The translations under genes were made by a program, and so were the position numbers. From Nitrospirota bacterium (GTDB lineage Bacteria; Nitrospirota; Thermodesulfovibrionia; Thermodesulfovibrionales; UBA9159), in assembly GCA_023475105.1 (NCBI GenBank), contig JAMCWJ010000009.1, positions 1 through 50,622 on the forward strand: a stretch of DNA of 50,622 nucleotides. Reading direction: 5' to 3'. Positions within the stretch are counted from its first letter, which is position 1. Each line of letters opens with the position of its first letter. The notes below the pieces were generated by a model that was not told where the DNA came from, did no database searches, and saw only the letters and a list, made by a program, of their open reading frames with translations. Shown here piece by piece: positions 1 through 7,595 of this stretch.

Positions 1-329
1 GTGTGGGCGTCTCCAACCGCTTCCGCGTGCGCCTGACCCGCGGTGCCGAAACCCTGGACGACGAGTGGATCCTGGCAGCCGTGACCCGCGTGACCCTGAC
101 GTCGAGCGCGGACTTCGCTTTCTTCTTCCCGACCTTCCGGCAGGGCCCGGTGCCCACCTCGGGCGCCCTGCTGAACATCAGCCGCGGGAGCCGGCAGAAC
201 CGGCCGGAGTTAAATCTGAGCTATGTGCTGCCGGAGACGCCGCAGCGCTGCGGCATCGACCTCGATGCTTATCCGATCTTCCGGACGTTGATCCGCATGC
301 CGACCTTTGACGCGGTGGTAGAGGCCTGA
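1..329 (+). CDS. 3' end of an unrecognised GC-rich gene (partial)
   Basis: An open frame enters from the left edge and stops at TGA 327-329, giving at least 108 codons. The GTG at position 3 is probably internal rather than a start, because only two bases precede it. The product ends in a stretch rich in Pro, Arg and Leu, and I recognise no family. Base composition is visibly richer in G and C than the rest of the window, with many GCG, CGC and CTG codons, and it falls sharply just after the stop. That suggests different ancestry from the conjugative element: a neighbouring replicon at an insertion boundary, or a chimeric contig end. The frame choice rests on its length and codon bias. Confidence 0.4.
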   Translation, partial: VGVSNRFRVRLTRGAETLDDEWILAAVTRVTLTSSADFAFFFPTFRQGPVPTSGALLNISRGSRQNRPELNLSYVLPETPQRCGIDLDAYPIFRTLIRMPTFDAVVEA

Positions 330-340
330 TGCGAAGTAGA

Positions 341-425
341 AGAATTCCGGGCAGAGTAGAGGACAAGCTCAACCATCCTTCTAAACGCGCATCGTAAGAA
401 ATGAGTATTATGTCCCCGGAATTCT
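341..425. repeat. 11-bp perfect inverted repeat flanking about 60 bp
   Basis: AGAATTCCGGG at 341-351 is repeated in inverse orientation as CCCGGAATTCT at 415-425. It lies just after the GC-rich gene end, where composition changes. It could be a transcription stop, a small element end or chance. The gene-free stretch 330-668 holds this repeat, the hairpin at 518-547 and the promoter-like site at 595-646, and nothing else I can support. Confidence 0.4.
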
Positions 426-517
426 CGCATCTTTGTCTCTCCTGTACATCGGCATTGAACATTGATTATATCAAGTCCGTCATGTAGATACTGAATCGTC
501 CGTCCGTAAGCGATTTA

Positions 518-547
518 GAGATGTGAGGGTCTTTTCCTACACATCTC
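518..547. repeat. Hairpin-forming inverted repeat, 8-bp stem
   Basis: GAGATGTG at 518-525 pairs with CACATCTC at 540-547 around a 14-base loop. No T-run follows, so it is not a classical intrinsic terminator. It lies about 120 bp upstream of the antitoxin gene and could be a regulatory site. Confidence 0.35.
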
Positions 548-594
548 ACGTTTATGACGCTACGGAGTTCTTCAGCCGATAACCTTTAACGATG

Positions 595-646
595 TCAAAT
601 TTTCATATTTGAGGATAAGCAGGAGGATATTGGACTCTGATATAAT
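595..646 (+). promoter_or_regulatory. Likely promoter (extended -10) and palindrome upstream of the antitoxin
   Basis: TGATATAAT ends at 646 and fits an extended -10 box (TATAAT 641-646). No good -35 is present at the usual distance. A small palindrome, TCAAAT (595-600) / ATTTGA (607-612), lies upstream and could be the antitoxin's own operator. The start codon is 22 bp further on. Confidence 0.4.
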
Positions 647-668
647 TGTAGCATCGAGGCCATAAATA

Positions 669-1169
669 ATGACAAATGTTGCTTCCATCTTGGGCGGCGA
701 TAGAATACTCGGACGAAAGATCAAAGGAGATTTCGACTTCGATGCCCTCATTAGAAAGGGAATACCTTTGAGAGTCGTATCTTATGTGAAAAAGAAGTTT
801 GCTCTTTCTGATGGAGATATTGCTCGGGTAATTGGCTTAAGCTCCAGAACACTTTCGCGGAGGCTGAAGATTGCGAAAACATGGTCCTCCACGTTACGGA
901 AGACCGAGCATGCGCAAGAGCCCGGTAGAAACCCAAGTGTTAAATTACAAAGGCTATCTCTTGTGGAAAGCGACAGGCTTTACCGATTCGCAAGAATCGT
1001 CGCACGTGCGCAGGATGTATTCGCGGATGAACGTGCGGCAATAGAATGGCTTAACAGCCCGCAGTATGGTCTTGGTGAGTGCATTCCACTCGACTTGCTT
1101 AAGACTGACGCAGGAGCTCAAGAGGTCGTGGACCTCCTGGGCCGAATAGAATACGGGGTGATTTCATAA
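669..1169 (+). CDS. Orphan Xre/MbcA/ParS-type antitoxin (RES-Xre family)
   Basis: This 166-residue protein has a helix-turn-helix around residues 45-70 (LSDGDIARVIGLSSRTLSRR) followed by the MbcA/ParS/Xre toxin-binding domain, with the typical VESDRLYRFARI, AIEWLNSPQYGLG and a C-terminal leucine-rich helix. It has the same layout as the protein at 46117-46578, which is followed by a RES toxin. Here the reading frame ends in ...GVIS, and the next gene is on the other strand, so no toxin is present. The partner pair overlaps start and stop, so the GTGATTTCATAA at this stop may be the scar of a lost toxin start. Family members neutralise NAD-degrading RES toxins and repress their own promoter. 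An orphan copy could act as an anti-addiction protein. Confidence 0.8.
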   Translation: MTNVASILGGDRILGRKIKGDFDFDALIRKGIPLRVVSYVKKKFALSDGDIARVIGLSSRTLSRRLKIAKTWSSTLRKTEHAQEPGRNPSVKLQRLSLVESDRLYRFARIVARAQDVFADERAAIEWLNSPQYGLGECIPLDLLKTDAGAQEVVDLLGRIEYGVIS

Positions 1170-1312
1170 AATAGGAAGATCATGTGTCTTCTGATCCTTC
1201 TCGAGAACGAATAAGAGGTGATGGGTATCATCTTGGTTAGAAGAAGGCAGCGATCTTTCAATGCCTTGAAAAGGATATCTTTCGCTATCGTAATTTAATT
1301 GCGCCTTTCTGG

Positions 1313-2995
1313 CTAATGTACGGAAGTGCCTTCCTCCTTTTCCTGAGCGAGACCGCCTATCCTCCTCAAGAGCGCATGACGCCATGCCTGATAATGCTCA
1401 CCAGTCTTATCTATCGGGTGCTTCTTGCCGAAGAAAATGAATCCTTTGCTTCGAAAATGATCTCCCATCAACTCAACCATTTCGCGTTTGACGAACATAT
1501 CGAGAAACTCCCGAACCTCATCGTGCGATATCCGTCTACGGTCTGGGAGCATAAGAACATAGGTCGCCGTGGTAGAAGAAAGTGCGTTCTGGTCTACCTC
1601 GACAAGGCATGCGGATATCGACTTGTAAGTGAACGTCACACGCAGGTATTTTCGGCTCGTCGTATGTTCTCTGTCGAAGAACTCCCAACGCGATCCCTTT
1701 ATGTTTTTGCCGGTACGTCTTGGCATGGCAAGCGGCCCTATAATCTGAAAGTCCTGAACGCCTTCTTCTTTCGCAAGAGGCACCACCATCTCCTGAAAGT
1801 CCTTTAAAGAAAAACACTCCTTGTATCGAATCTCGGGATCCTGCTGATCGGGGGGCTTCACTTCACCATGCCTTACGCCGGCATCGCCATCGTTCGCAGA
1901 ATCAGTGAGACTCAGATCAGCCTCGCCTTCGCCACTACCCGCAGTGGGAACTAGGACGCTGCCCTTTTCATCGCCCACGTACTTTTTCTCTATCACCATC
2001 TCGGACTTGTGGATATTCTTCGGAGGCTCTGTGTTCTTGATATCGGCGCTTGCGAGCCCGGAGGTTGGCACCCTAACGGTAGTGACCCTCGTCGTCATTC
2101 TCTCCTTCGTCCGTCTTGTTACATCGACCTTCCTCGGCGGCATGTTAATCCGCTCGATCGTTAACTTGTCAAAATCAAAGGGGCTGTTCTCTTTTAAGAT
2201 TTCAAGGATGAGGACCTTTTCCTTGCCCAGTTCAGGATAGAAGCGCCTCACCGCACGGACTGTCACGGTTAATTTCGCGGCGACGGGGAAGTCTGCGATC
2301 AGCGGGACATTCATATCCTCCTTGCCCTTATGGATCTGTCGCCGCAAATTGTGAACAATCCCTTCCCATTTCTTTCTCGCATTGCTGTTCTTCGCGAACC
2401 TTATAATGTCTGCAGCATCACCATCCGCGGCATTCGTCTTAAGGAAGATACTGGCGTGCCTGGCCCCAGGGTCAACGTGGATACTGCCGGGCTCGTATAA
2501 GCCTTCAAGAGCTTGAGCGAACAACTGCCGACACATCGAGGCCGAGGTAAAGTAATATGCGGCCCCAAGGACAAAACAAGGGAAGATGAATTCGTGCGTC
2601 CCGGTGTCGATTACAACGCAATATTGGGACTTGCTATAGGTGAGCCTGTGATGGCGCAGGTCGTAGAGGTCGTCTGAGAACGCCTTGCCAACTGTCCTAA
2701 CTGAATTCTTTTCGAGTGCATCGAAGGAAAGCGGGATATTTTCTCCTTCCTCTTGAGGGTTCTCAAGGCGTTGGCCGTTAATATAGTAGGCGCCGGGAGC
2801 GTATACAAAAAGCTGCTCAGGAGCAATCTTGGCCATGAGATACTTGCCGTCTGGTTCGGCGAGTTTAAAAAGGACCCTGAACCGGTGATCGGACATGTCC
2901 AGGTTCTGCACCCAGATAAGCCTGAATATCTTATCCTTGTTTTCACCTTCCTGCATCTCCTCGATGGTTATTGATGACAGGTCGGTCTCGATCAA
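1313..2995 (-). CDS. TnsE-like protein
   Basis: The 560-residue product resembles Tn7 TnsE in length and layout. It has an N-terminal beta-rich region, a segment around residues 120-165 with SKSQYCVVIDTGTHEFIFP and then LFAQALEGLY (comparable to the YSKTRYHIP region of TnsE), a low-complexity linker around 290-390, and a C-terminal domain around 390-530 that includes a conserved-looking YLRVTFTYKS...CLVEVD and HYQAWRHAL near the end. Tn7 TnsE directs transposition to lagging-strand DNA on conjugating plasmids and contacts the sliding clamp. No TnsA, TnsB, TnsC or TnsD is visible here, so this is an orphan and may serve another role. The start is TTG 2993-2995, with AAAGGGA just upstream. The identification comes from pattern memory only. 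Confidence 0.5.
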   Translation of the reverse strand: MIETDLSSITIEEMQEGENKDKIFRLIWVQNLDMSDHRFRVLFKLAEPDGKYLMAKIAPEQLFVYAPGAYYINGQRLENPQEEGENIPLSFDALEKNSVRTVGKAFSDDLYDLRHHRLTYSKSQYCVVIDTGTHEFIFPCFVLGAAYYFTSASMCRQLFAQALEGLYEPGSIHVDPGARHASIFLKTNAADGDAADIIRFAKNSNARKKWEGIVHNLRRQIHKGKEDMNVPLIADFPVAAKLTVTVRAVRRFYPELGKEKVLILEILKENSPFDFDKLTIERINMPPRKVDVTRRTKERMTTRVTTVRVPTSGLASADIKNTEPPKNIHKSEMVIEKKYVGDEKGSVLVPTAGSGEGEADLSLTDSANDGDAGVRHGEVKPPDQQDPEIRYKECFSLKDFQEMVVPLAKEEGVQDFQIIGPLAMPRRTGKNIKGSRWEFFDREHTTSRKYLRVTFTYKSISACLVEVDQNALSSTTATYVLMLPDRRRISHDEVREFLDMFVKREMVELMGDHFRSKGFIFFGKKHPIDKTGEHYQAWRHALLRRIGGLAQEKEEGTSVH

Positions 2996-3024
2996 GGTCT
3001 GCTATCCCTTTGATAATATAGCGT

Positions 3025-3051
3025 TTGTTGCCTTTTTCGTTGTCGCAACAA
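3025..3051. promoter_or_regulatory. Inverted repeat in the start region of the TnsE-like gene
   Basis: TTGTTGC (3025-3031) and GCAACAA (3045-3051) form a 7-bp inverted repeat with a 13-bp gap, 30-56 bp upstream of the minus-strand TTG start. A smaller GTTG-TCG-CAAC palindrome sits inside the right arm. This is a plausible operator for the TnsE-like gene. Confidence 0.35.
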
Positions 3052-3110
3052 ATACCCTACTCGGGTAGTGGTGTTACTATTTTGATGCAGGAAAACGATG
3101 GGCTTGTCAG

Positions 3111-4097
3111 TTGGCTTATATTGGGTACAGTTGGAATATCTTTGAAATCTTACAAAAGACCACGGCTGAGTTGAAGACACTGGGGGAGAATAAAGAGAAA
3201 AAACAGAACGAACTGGAAACATACACGAAGACAATTTTTCAAAAGCACCAGAAACGGATAAACGAGTTGTTATCCACGCTGGGCGCCGATTTTACGATTA
3301 CGGACCTTACCGGAAAGACGGATGCCCGGGCTAACGAGTCCTACAGCGACTTCGCCTTTCTCATTCTGCAGAAGAAGGTGCCCCTTACGACCAGGCAGGA
3401 CGATTGCCCCTGCTTTAAGACAACCTTAAGCGAAGGAGACAAAAGCACTCTTGCCTTCGCATTTTTTATCGCCACCACAGAACAGCTTCCCGACATTAAA
3501 CAGCAGATCATTATCTTGGACGACCCTCTCTCCAGTCTGGACGAAACACGACGCGAAGCTACCGGCCGCGTTCTATTGAGTTTCGCTCCAGAGGTGGAGC
3601 AGCTCTGCGTGCTTACCCACAAGAAGGATTTTCTCTGGATGCTCTGCGACAAAATGCCGGATTGTGGTATTTTGCAGATCCGTTCGGACAAAAAGAACGG
3701 TAGCCGACTGGAGGAGATGGATGTGGAGCAAGAGCGAAAAGGGCCGCTCGCGCGCTTAATCGACGACATGGAGAGGTATGTTACGGAGGACTTCGGCCCC
3801 ACGCCTGATGTCATGCAGGGTAATATCCGCAAAATCTTCGAATCAGTCCTGAAGACGAAATATTACCGTCTTTTGAAGGAAGATATGAGGAATAAAAAGG
3901 GTTTTGCAAAACTGCTTCAGACTCTTTTCGACGGCGGCCATCTCGATTCTGCATTGAAGCCTAAGCTGTTCGATCTCTGTTCGGTAGCAAGCGGCGCTCA
4001 CCACGGAGAGATTGTCGATACCCCCGCGAAGGACCTGAGCCGAGACGAATTGATACCCCTGATAACCGAGGCCCTCACCCTTATTGAGAAGGTGTAG
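3111..4097 (+). pseudogene. C-terminal half of an AAA_13-type (RloC/PrrC-like) ATPase
   Basis: The 328 codons encode only the second half of an ABC/SMC-like ATPase: a coiled coil (residues 15-50), the signature LSEGDKSTLAFAFF (around 108-121), Walker B IIILDDPLSSLDE with its D-loop (around 134-146), and the switch His in VLTHKKDF. The C-terminal tail is typical of the AAA_13 family, ending around the AHHGEIVDT segment. The N-terminal Walker A half is absent, and no good ribosome site precedes the TTG at 3111, so this looks like the remnant of a gene of roughly twice the length. Related full-length proteins are defence-associated ATPases. The upstream boundary meets the divergent TnsE-like gene, which may mark where the 5' half was lost. 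Confidence 0.6.
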
Positions 4098-4135
4098 GGT
4101 CCCGTTAAGCTTCGTTTTCGAATATAGGAGGGCTA

Positions 4136-4165
4136 TTGAGAACTCATAAGCCATATCAGTATAAT
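4136..4165 (+). promoter_or_regulatory. Sigma70-like promoter of the graspetide operon
   Basis: TTGAGA (4136-4141), an 18-bp spacer and TATAAT (4160-4165) precede the precursor gene, whose GAGGAGG ribosome site is about 10 bp before ATG 4191. Both elements are close to the sigma70 consensus. Confidence 0.6.
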
Positions 4166-4190
4166 ATGTCGTAATTGAGAGGAGGACACT

Positions 4191-4604
4191 ATGAGGGATA
4201 ATATGCTCGCAGGGCATAAGAATAGACCTTTTATTACTCTTTATGCAGAATCGCGCGGGAAGTCGGTCCCGCTTCCGGGCAAATACGACGAGGAGCTTCA
4301 AATTGTTGTTTTTGATAAAGAGGGAAAGAAGGCCCCTTTGATCCGGGTATGCAGCTATCCTGAAACTTTTACGAAAACCGAAGCGGATCGGGAATCGGAT
4401 GAAAGCTCTTCCGTACTCTTAGAGACTCAAACAAAGACCGCCGCGGGAAGAGAATCTGACGATGCCGATATTAAGCATCCCCCGGAACTGATGACGAAGA
4501 CCTTTGTTGAAAGGGAATCGGACGACGACCGATTGTTTTTCCTCGAATTGCAGACAAAGACAAAAATTGAGCGCGAGGGAGACGATAATCTTTTCGGGCT
4601 CTGA
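4191..4604 (+). CDS. Graspetide (omega-ester peptide) precursor with four core modules
   Basis: The 137-residue protein has a leader (residues 1-55, including RPFITLYAES and GKYDEELQ) followed by four similar modules about 20 residues apart. They are TFTKTEADRESDE (59-71), TQTKTAAGRESDD (79-91), MTKTFVERESDDD (101-113) and QTKTKIEREGDDN (121-133). Each offers Thr/Lys donors and Glu/Asp acceptors, as expected for side-chain ester or amide rings made by an ATP-grasp ligase, and that ligase is encoded directly downstream. Consensus: T-K-T-x3-R-E-(S/G)-D-(D/E). The gene has its own promoter and a strong GAGGAGG site. I recognise the class of RiPP precursor but cannot assign the core pattern to one of the published graspetide groups. 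The product is likely cleaved into several small cyclic peptides or kept as a multi-ring chain. Confidence 0.85.
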   Translation: MRDNMLAGHKNRPFITLYAESRGKSVPLPGKYDEELQIVVFDKEGKKAPLIRVCSYPETFTKTEADRESDESSSVLLETQTKTAAGRESDDADIKHPPELMTKTFVERESDDDRLFFLELQTKTKIEREGDDNLFGL

Positions 4605-4614
4605 AAAAACCATT

Positions 4615-5577
4615 TTGATTTTAACCAACCGCGAGGACCTGACCGCAGACTATGTTGTCCTGGAACTCCAAAAGAGGGCTGTACCCTTCACTAGATTAAA
4701 TACAGAAGATTTTCCTCAGCGCCTCAATCTGTCACTACATATCGGGACCGATTCTCTTGTCCGAGGAACACTTTTAAGTAGCTCTGTTAGCCTGCCGATA
4801 GAAAACATTCGCAGTGTCTGGTACCGCCGCCCCTCTTTGCCATCCTTCCCCGACGTCGAGATGGACCCAGGTGTTCGAGAATTTTGTACTAAGGAGAGCT
4901 ATTATGCGCTCGAAGGTCTTTGGGCATCGCTCGATGTGTTCTGGGTCAGCGACCCATTTAATATCAAAAAGGCGGAAAATAAACCTTATCAGCTTCATGT
5001 AGCCTCCAATATTGGTTTTCTGATTCCCCGCACGCTGGTTTCAAACGATCCTGATGAAATAGAAACGTTCTTCAAGCAATGCCAAAATGGATTGATAGTT
5101 AAGCCTGTCAGAACAGGTATTGTACATATCAATAGAGAGGAAAAGATAATCTTTACTAACGTGGTAAACCCCTCTGATCTGGAAAGTCTTGATATGGCGC
5201 GTTTGGCACCTTCTATATATCAGGAAATGATATCGAAACGTTATGACATAAGAATCACAGTAATAGGTAATAAGATATTTGCGACGGAAATACATTCCCA
5301 ACAGTTTGAGGAGTCCAAAGTAGACTGGCGACGCGGTGAGAATCCGGATATCCCTCATAGGAGACATCAATTGCCCTCAGAAATTGAGGAGAAGTGCCTT
5401 AGATTAAACAGAACGTTAGGGCTACAGTTCTCGGCCATCGACCTTGTTTTGGATTCTGACGGGCAGTACTATTTTCTTGAGATAAATCCAAACGGACAGT
5501 GGGCGTGGATAGAAGAGCGCACCGGCTATGAACTAACACGACATCTTGTTGATCTACTATGCATGTGCCGAAACTGA
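4615..5577 (+). CDS. Graspetide ATP-grasp macrocyclase (MvdD/PsnB-like)
   Basis: This is an ATP-grasp ligase of the microviridin/plesiocin type, about 320 residues. The N-terminal domain starts in the characteristic way (ILTNREDLTADYVVLEL, then RLNTEDFP). The ATP-grasp core shows LIVKPVRTG (ATP-binding Lys), IYQEMISKRYDIRITVIG, and the metal-binding FLEINPNGQWAWIE near the C-terminus. The enzyme activates Asp/Glu side chains of the precursor with ATP and joins them to Thr, Ser or Lys. The open frame extends upstream to 4504 inside the precursor gene. I chose TTG 4615, ten bases after the precursor stop, because known ligases begin at this point. No clear ribosome site precedes it, so translational coupling is likely and the start is uncertain. 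It overlaps the next gene by 19 bp. Confidence 0.9.
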   Translation: MILTNREDLTADYVVLELQKRAVPFTRLNTEDFPQRLNLSLHIGTDSLVRGTLLSSSVSLPIENIRSVWYRRPSLPSFPDVEMDPGVREFCTKESYYALEGLWASLDVFWVSDPFNIKKAENKPYQLHVASNIGFLIPRTLVSNDPDEIETFFKQCQNGLIVKPVRTGIVHINREEKIIFTNVVNPSDLESLDMARLAPSIYQEMISKRYDIRITVIGNKIFATEIHSQQFEESKVDWRRGENPDIPHRRHQLPSEIEEKCLRLNRTLGLQFSAIDLVLDSDGQYYFLEINPNGQWAWIEERTGYELTRHLVDLLCMCRN

Positions 5578-6434
5578 TTCGCGACATACGGGAATTTTTC
5601 TGGCCTCTGCTCGAGGGTGAGGCAAAGCATTACCAAATAGCGCCCGAAAAAATACAGGAAGCACTTAAAGATGAAAAGGAAAAGGGCAAGGTTGATGAGC
5701 TCCTTAGTCTCAGCAAGTCAATACATGATCGTGAAGAAGAGCGCAGAAGCACGATAGAGGCTAAGGCTACTACGTTATTAGGCGCGACCGGTCTGGCGAC
5801 AACTTTGATTGTCAGTTTTGGCAAATCTCTGCTGTTTGAGTTTGAGAAGCTTGGAGCACTTACCGCCACAGCTTTTGCCGTTTTCTTTTTAGTCACTTTA
5901 CTTTATTTCTGGAGGACCATTGCTTATTCCCTCAGAGCCCTCAGCAGGTCAGGATTCCTGACCATGTTGCCCCATGAAATAATTGAACTGAAGGGTATTG
6001 ATGAGTGCGAATATAAAAAGAGAATGGCGGCAGTAATACTTGATAAGACCGCTAAGAATTATCCGCCTACGAATGTAAAGGTCGACTGGATGGTAATGTC
6101 CCAAGAATATTTTAAACGGGGTATTTATACAATAATCATAGGAACGATCGTACTCTCGCTCCTGGTGGTGCTGCATTGGATTTGGCTTCATAGGGCTGAT
6201 CATCCCTTCGCCTTTAGCGACAAGCAGAAAATGGAAAAGGCAGACCCGAAGAAGGGCGACTTCGATACCTTGAGGGATCAGGTCGAAAAACTGAAAAAAG
6301 AGCAAGCTGAGTTAAAAGAAGAAAATGAATCTTTAAAAGATGACATTGACGAGATCCAACAACAAATGGGGAATCTACAGAAGAAACCTATTGAGCGCGG
6401 GAACATTAAGAAGAAACCTGTCAAAAAGGAATAG
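5559..6434 (+). CDS. Membrane protein with C-terminal coiled coil, in the graspetide operon
   Basis: The 291-residue protein has a charged N-terminus, KATTLLGATGLATTLIVSFG and a second hydrophobic segment (about residues 65-125), a further hydrophobic helix (around 190-212), and then a heptad-rich coiled coil (around 227-275) ending in a lysine-rich tail. The stretch ERRSTIEAKATTLLGATG is reminiscent of small membrane effectors of the Pycsar/SLATT kind, but I cannot assign it with confidence. The start overlaps the ligase gene by 19 bp and has no ribosome site of its own, which implies coupled translation and a shared function. Options are an exporter partner, a self-protection protein or a membrane target for the peptide. 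Confidence 0.7.
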   Translation: MHVPKLIRDIREFFWPLLEGEAKHYQIAPEKIQEALKDEKEKGKVDELLSLSKSIHDREEERRSTIEAKATTLLGATGLATTLIVSFGKSLLFEFEKLGALTATAFAVFFLVTLLYFWRTIAYSLRALSRSGFLTMLPHEIIELKGIDECEYKKRMAAVILDKTAKNYPPTNVKVDWMVMSQEYFKRGIYTIIIGTIVLSLLVVLHWIWLHRADHPFAFSDKQKMEKADPKKGDFDTLRDQVEKLKKEQAELKEENESLKDDIDEIQQQMGNLQKKPIERGNIKKKPVKKE

Positions 6435-6455
6435 CATTAAGCAGCGCCTTGTAGA

Positions 6456-7220
6456 TCAGTTGAATTCATATTTCTTGTCACCTAATGAGACGATAGTCTT
6501 GATTCCCCGGTTCATTAAGTCAATTGCAAAATTGTTAGGCGGCGATGACGTGGTAGGCCACATCGCTGTATAAATATTCAGACCGCCGTAAAAGCAGAAA
6601 CGGAATAAGAAGAGCCCAAATTCATCAACGTCGGTTACCTGATAGAAGAAGACGTCAGGATTAGCTCCGTAACTTGGCTTTCCATCGAGTTCGATCTCTG
6701 TTTTGCGCCGAACGAAATCGTTCCAGGCCTGCGGATTACCCTTATTGTACGTTAGAAATCCGAGGTGGACATGGACACGGCCGTCAAACCGCGAGTTGAA
6801 GTGATTAACATGAACGCCGCGAGCAATATGGTCGAAGCACTTCATGAGCCTTTTGGCATCAGGTGTTCCCCAAATGACATCGATGAATTTATTTTCCGCC
6901 ATTTCGATTCTGTGAATCTCTCTCTTCTTTGTGAGGACTGCATCGAGCAAACGATATGAAGTCCTTCGGATTGCTCTGTCTACCTTTCCAAGCTTGTGCC
7001 TATAGCCGATAGAGTTGTTCCCAATAATGCCGGCCAAGCTTACCATGAGGAACTCATCATCTTTGGATTTTGACAGATTGTGCAGCTCGCAAGATGGAAC
7101 GGTAATTAGGTTTACTCTGTAGTTTTCACCTCGCATGTCCCTACTCTCCGGGAACAGGTTCTTTGGGGGAACATGCTCGCGTGAGTTCGCTGGGTTTTCA
7201 CACATATAACATTGCTCCAT
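6456..7220 (-). CDS. HNH-like endonuclease family protein
   Basis: The 254-residue protein begins with a zinc-ribbon/HNH-like block: CYMCENPANSREHVPPKNLFP, then VPSCELHNLSKSKDDEF. The CxxC, the REH-VPPK and the CxxHN motifs match the metal-binding and catalytic pattern of HNH nucleases. The remainder (residues 70-254) is unassigned and ends with a tail rich in Phe and Tyr. It converges on the graspetide operon, with 21 bp between the stops. A host-defence role is plausible from the surrounding cargo but is not shown. The -10 box lies only five bases before ATG 7220, so the mRNA may be leaderless, and I see no ribosome site. Confidence 0.65.
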   Translation of the reverse strand: MEQCYMCENPANSREHVPPKNLFPESRDMRGENYRVNLITVPSCELHNLSKSKDDEFLMVSLAGIIGNNSIGYRHKLGKVDRAIRRTSYRLLDAVLTKKREIHRIEMAENKFIDVIWGTPDAKRLMKCFDHIARGVHVNHFNSRFDGRVHVHLGFLTYNKGNPQAWNDFVRRKTEIELDGKPSYGANPDVFFYQVTDVDEFGLFLFRFCFYGGLNIYTAMWPTTSSPPNNFAIDLMNRGIKTIVSLGDKKYEFN

Positions 7221-7225
7221 CCGTA

Positions 7226-7234
7226 ATTATATCA
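7226..7234 (-). promoter_or_regulatory. Extended -10 promoter of the HNH-like gene
   Basis: On the minus strand TGATATAAT occupies 7234-7226. Transcription would begin at about the start codon (7220), giving a leaderless transcript. The same TGATATAAT occurs upstream of the orphan antitoxin at 638-646. Confidence 0.4.
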
Positions 7235-7240
7235 TTGTGA

Positions 7241-7563
7241 TTAAAAGCTATTCAGGAATTGTTCGTAGCCTGGAGCCAGATGGAAAAAGAGGAACAAACA
7301 TCTTAAAAAAGAATGTGTGGGGTCTTGTTTCTTGTGGGCATCTAAAGATTTCCACTTGTAACCTCGCGCATTATCACGATCAACATTCCTTTCGACTTCT
7401 GTGAGTTCTTCCCGATAGAACAGAGGCATTGGTCTGCATACCCACCTGCGTGTTTATCGGTTTTGGCTGGCAATTCGAAATTTGCATATAGTTTGCTTTT
7501 TGCTGTCTGTCCTCCGCTGCCATCTTCAATCAAAAAGTAATATGTAGACATACGGCAGCGCAC
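7241..7563 (-). pseudogene. Possible frameshifted small gene
   Basis: The gene-free stretch 7221-7595 contains two overlapping minus-strand frames that read like one protein broken by a frameshift between about 7342 and 7429: MSTYYFLIEDGSGG... (upstream part) and YREELTEVERNVDRDNARG... (downstream part). Neither is recognised and both are short. The region also contains the motif at 7531-7557 and the leader of the transfer operon. Confidence 0.25.
7531..7557 (+). promoter_or_regulatory. GTAATAT-N9-CGGCA motif, copy 1
   Basis: AAAAAGTAATAT followed nine bases later by CGGCA lies 38-65 bp before the first gene of the transfer operon. The same arrangement occurs at 12986-13017 and 21972-22002, each in a gap inside the operon ahead of a gene. 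It is probably a binding site or promoter element shared by parts of this operon. Confidence 0.45.
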
Positions 7564-7595
7564 CGGCCGTCAAAAACAATGCGGAGGTAATCTAA

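Noticed and set aside
630..635. TTGGAC as -35 for the antitoxin promoter
   Set aside because: Only 5 bp separate it from TATAAT at 641, far too close.
4504..4614. N-terminal extension of the ATP-grasp ligase
   Set aside because: These codons overlap the precursor in another frame, and the residues do not look like the family's start.
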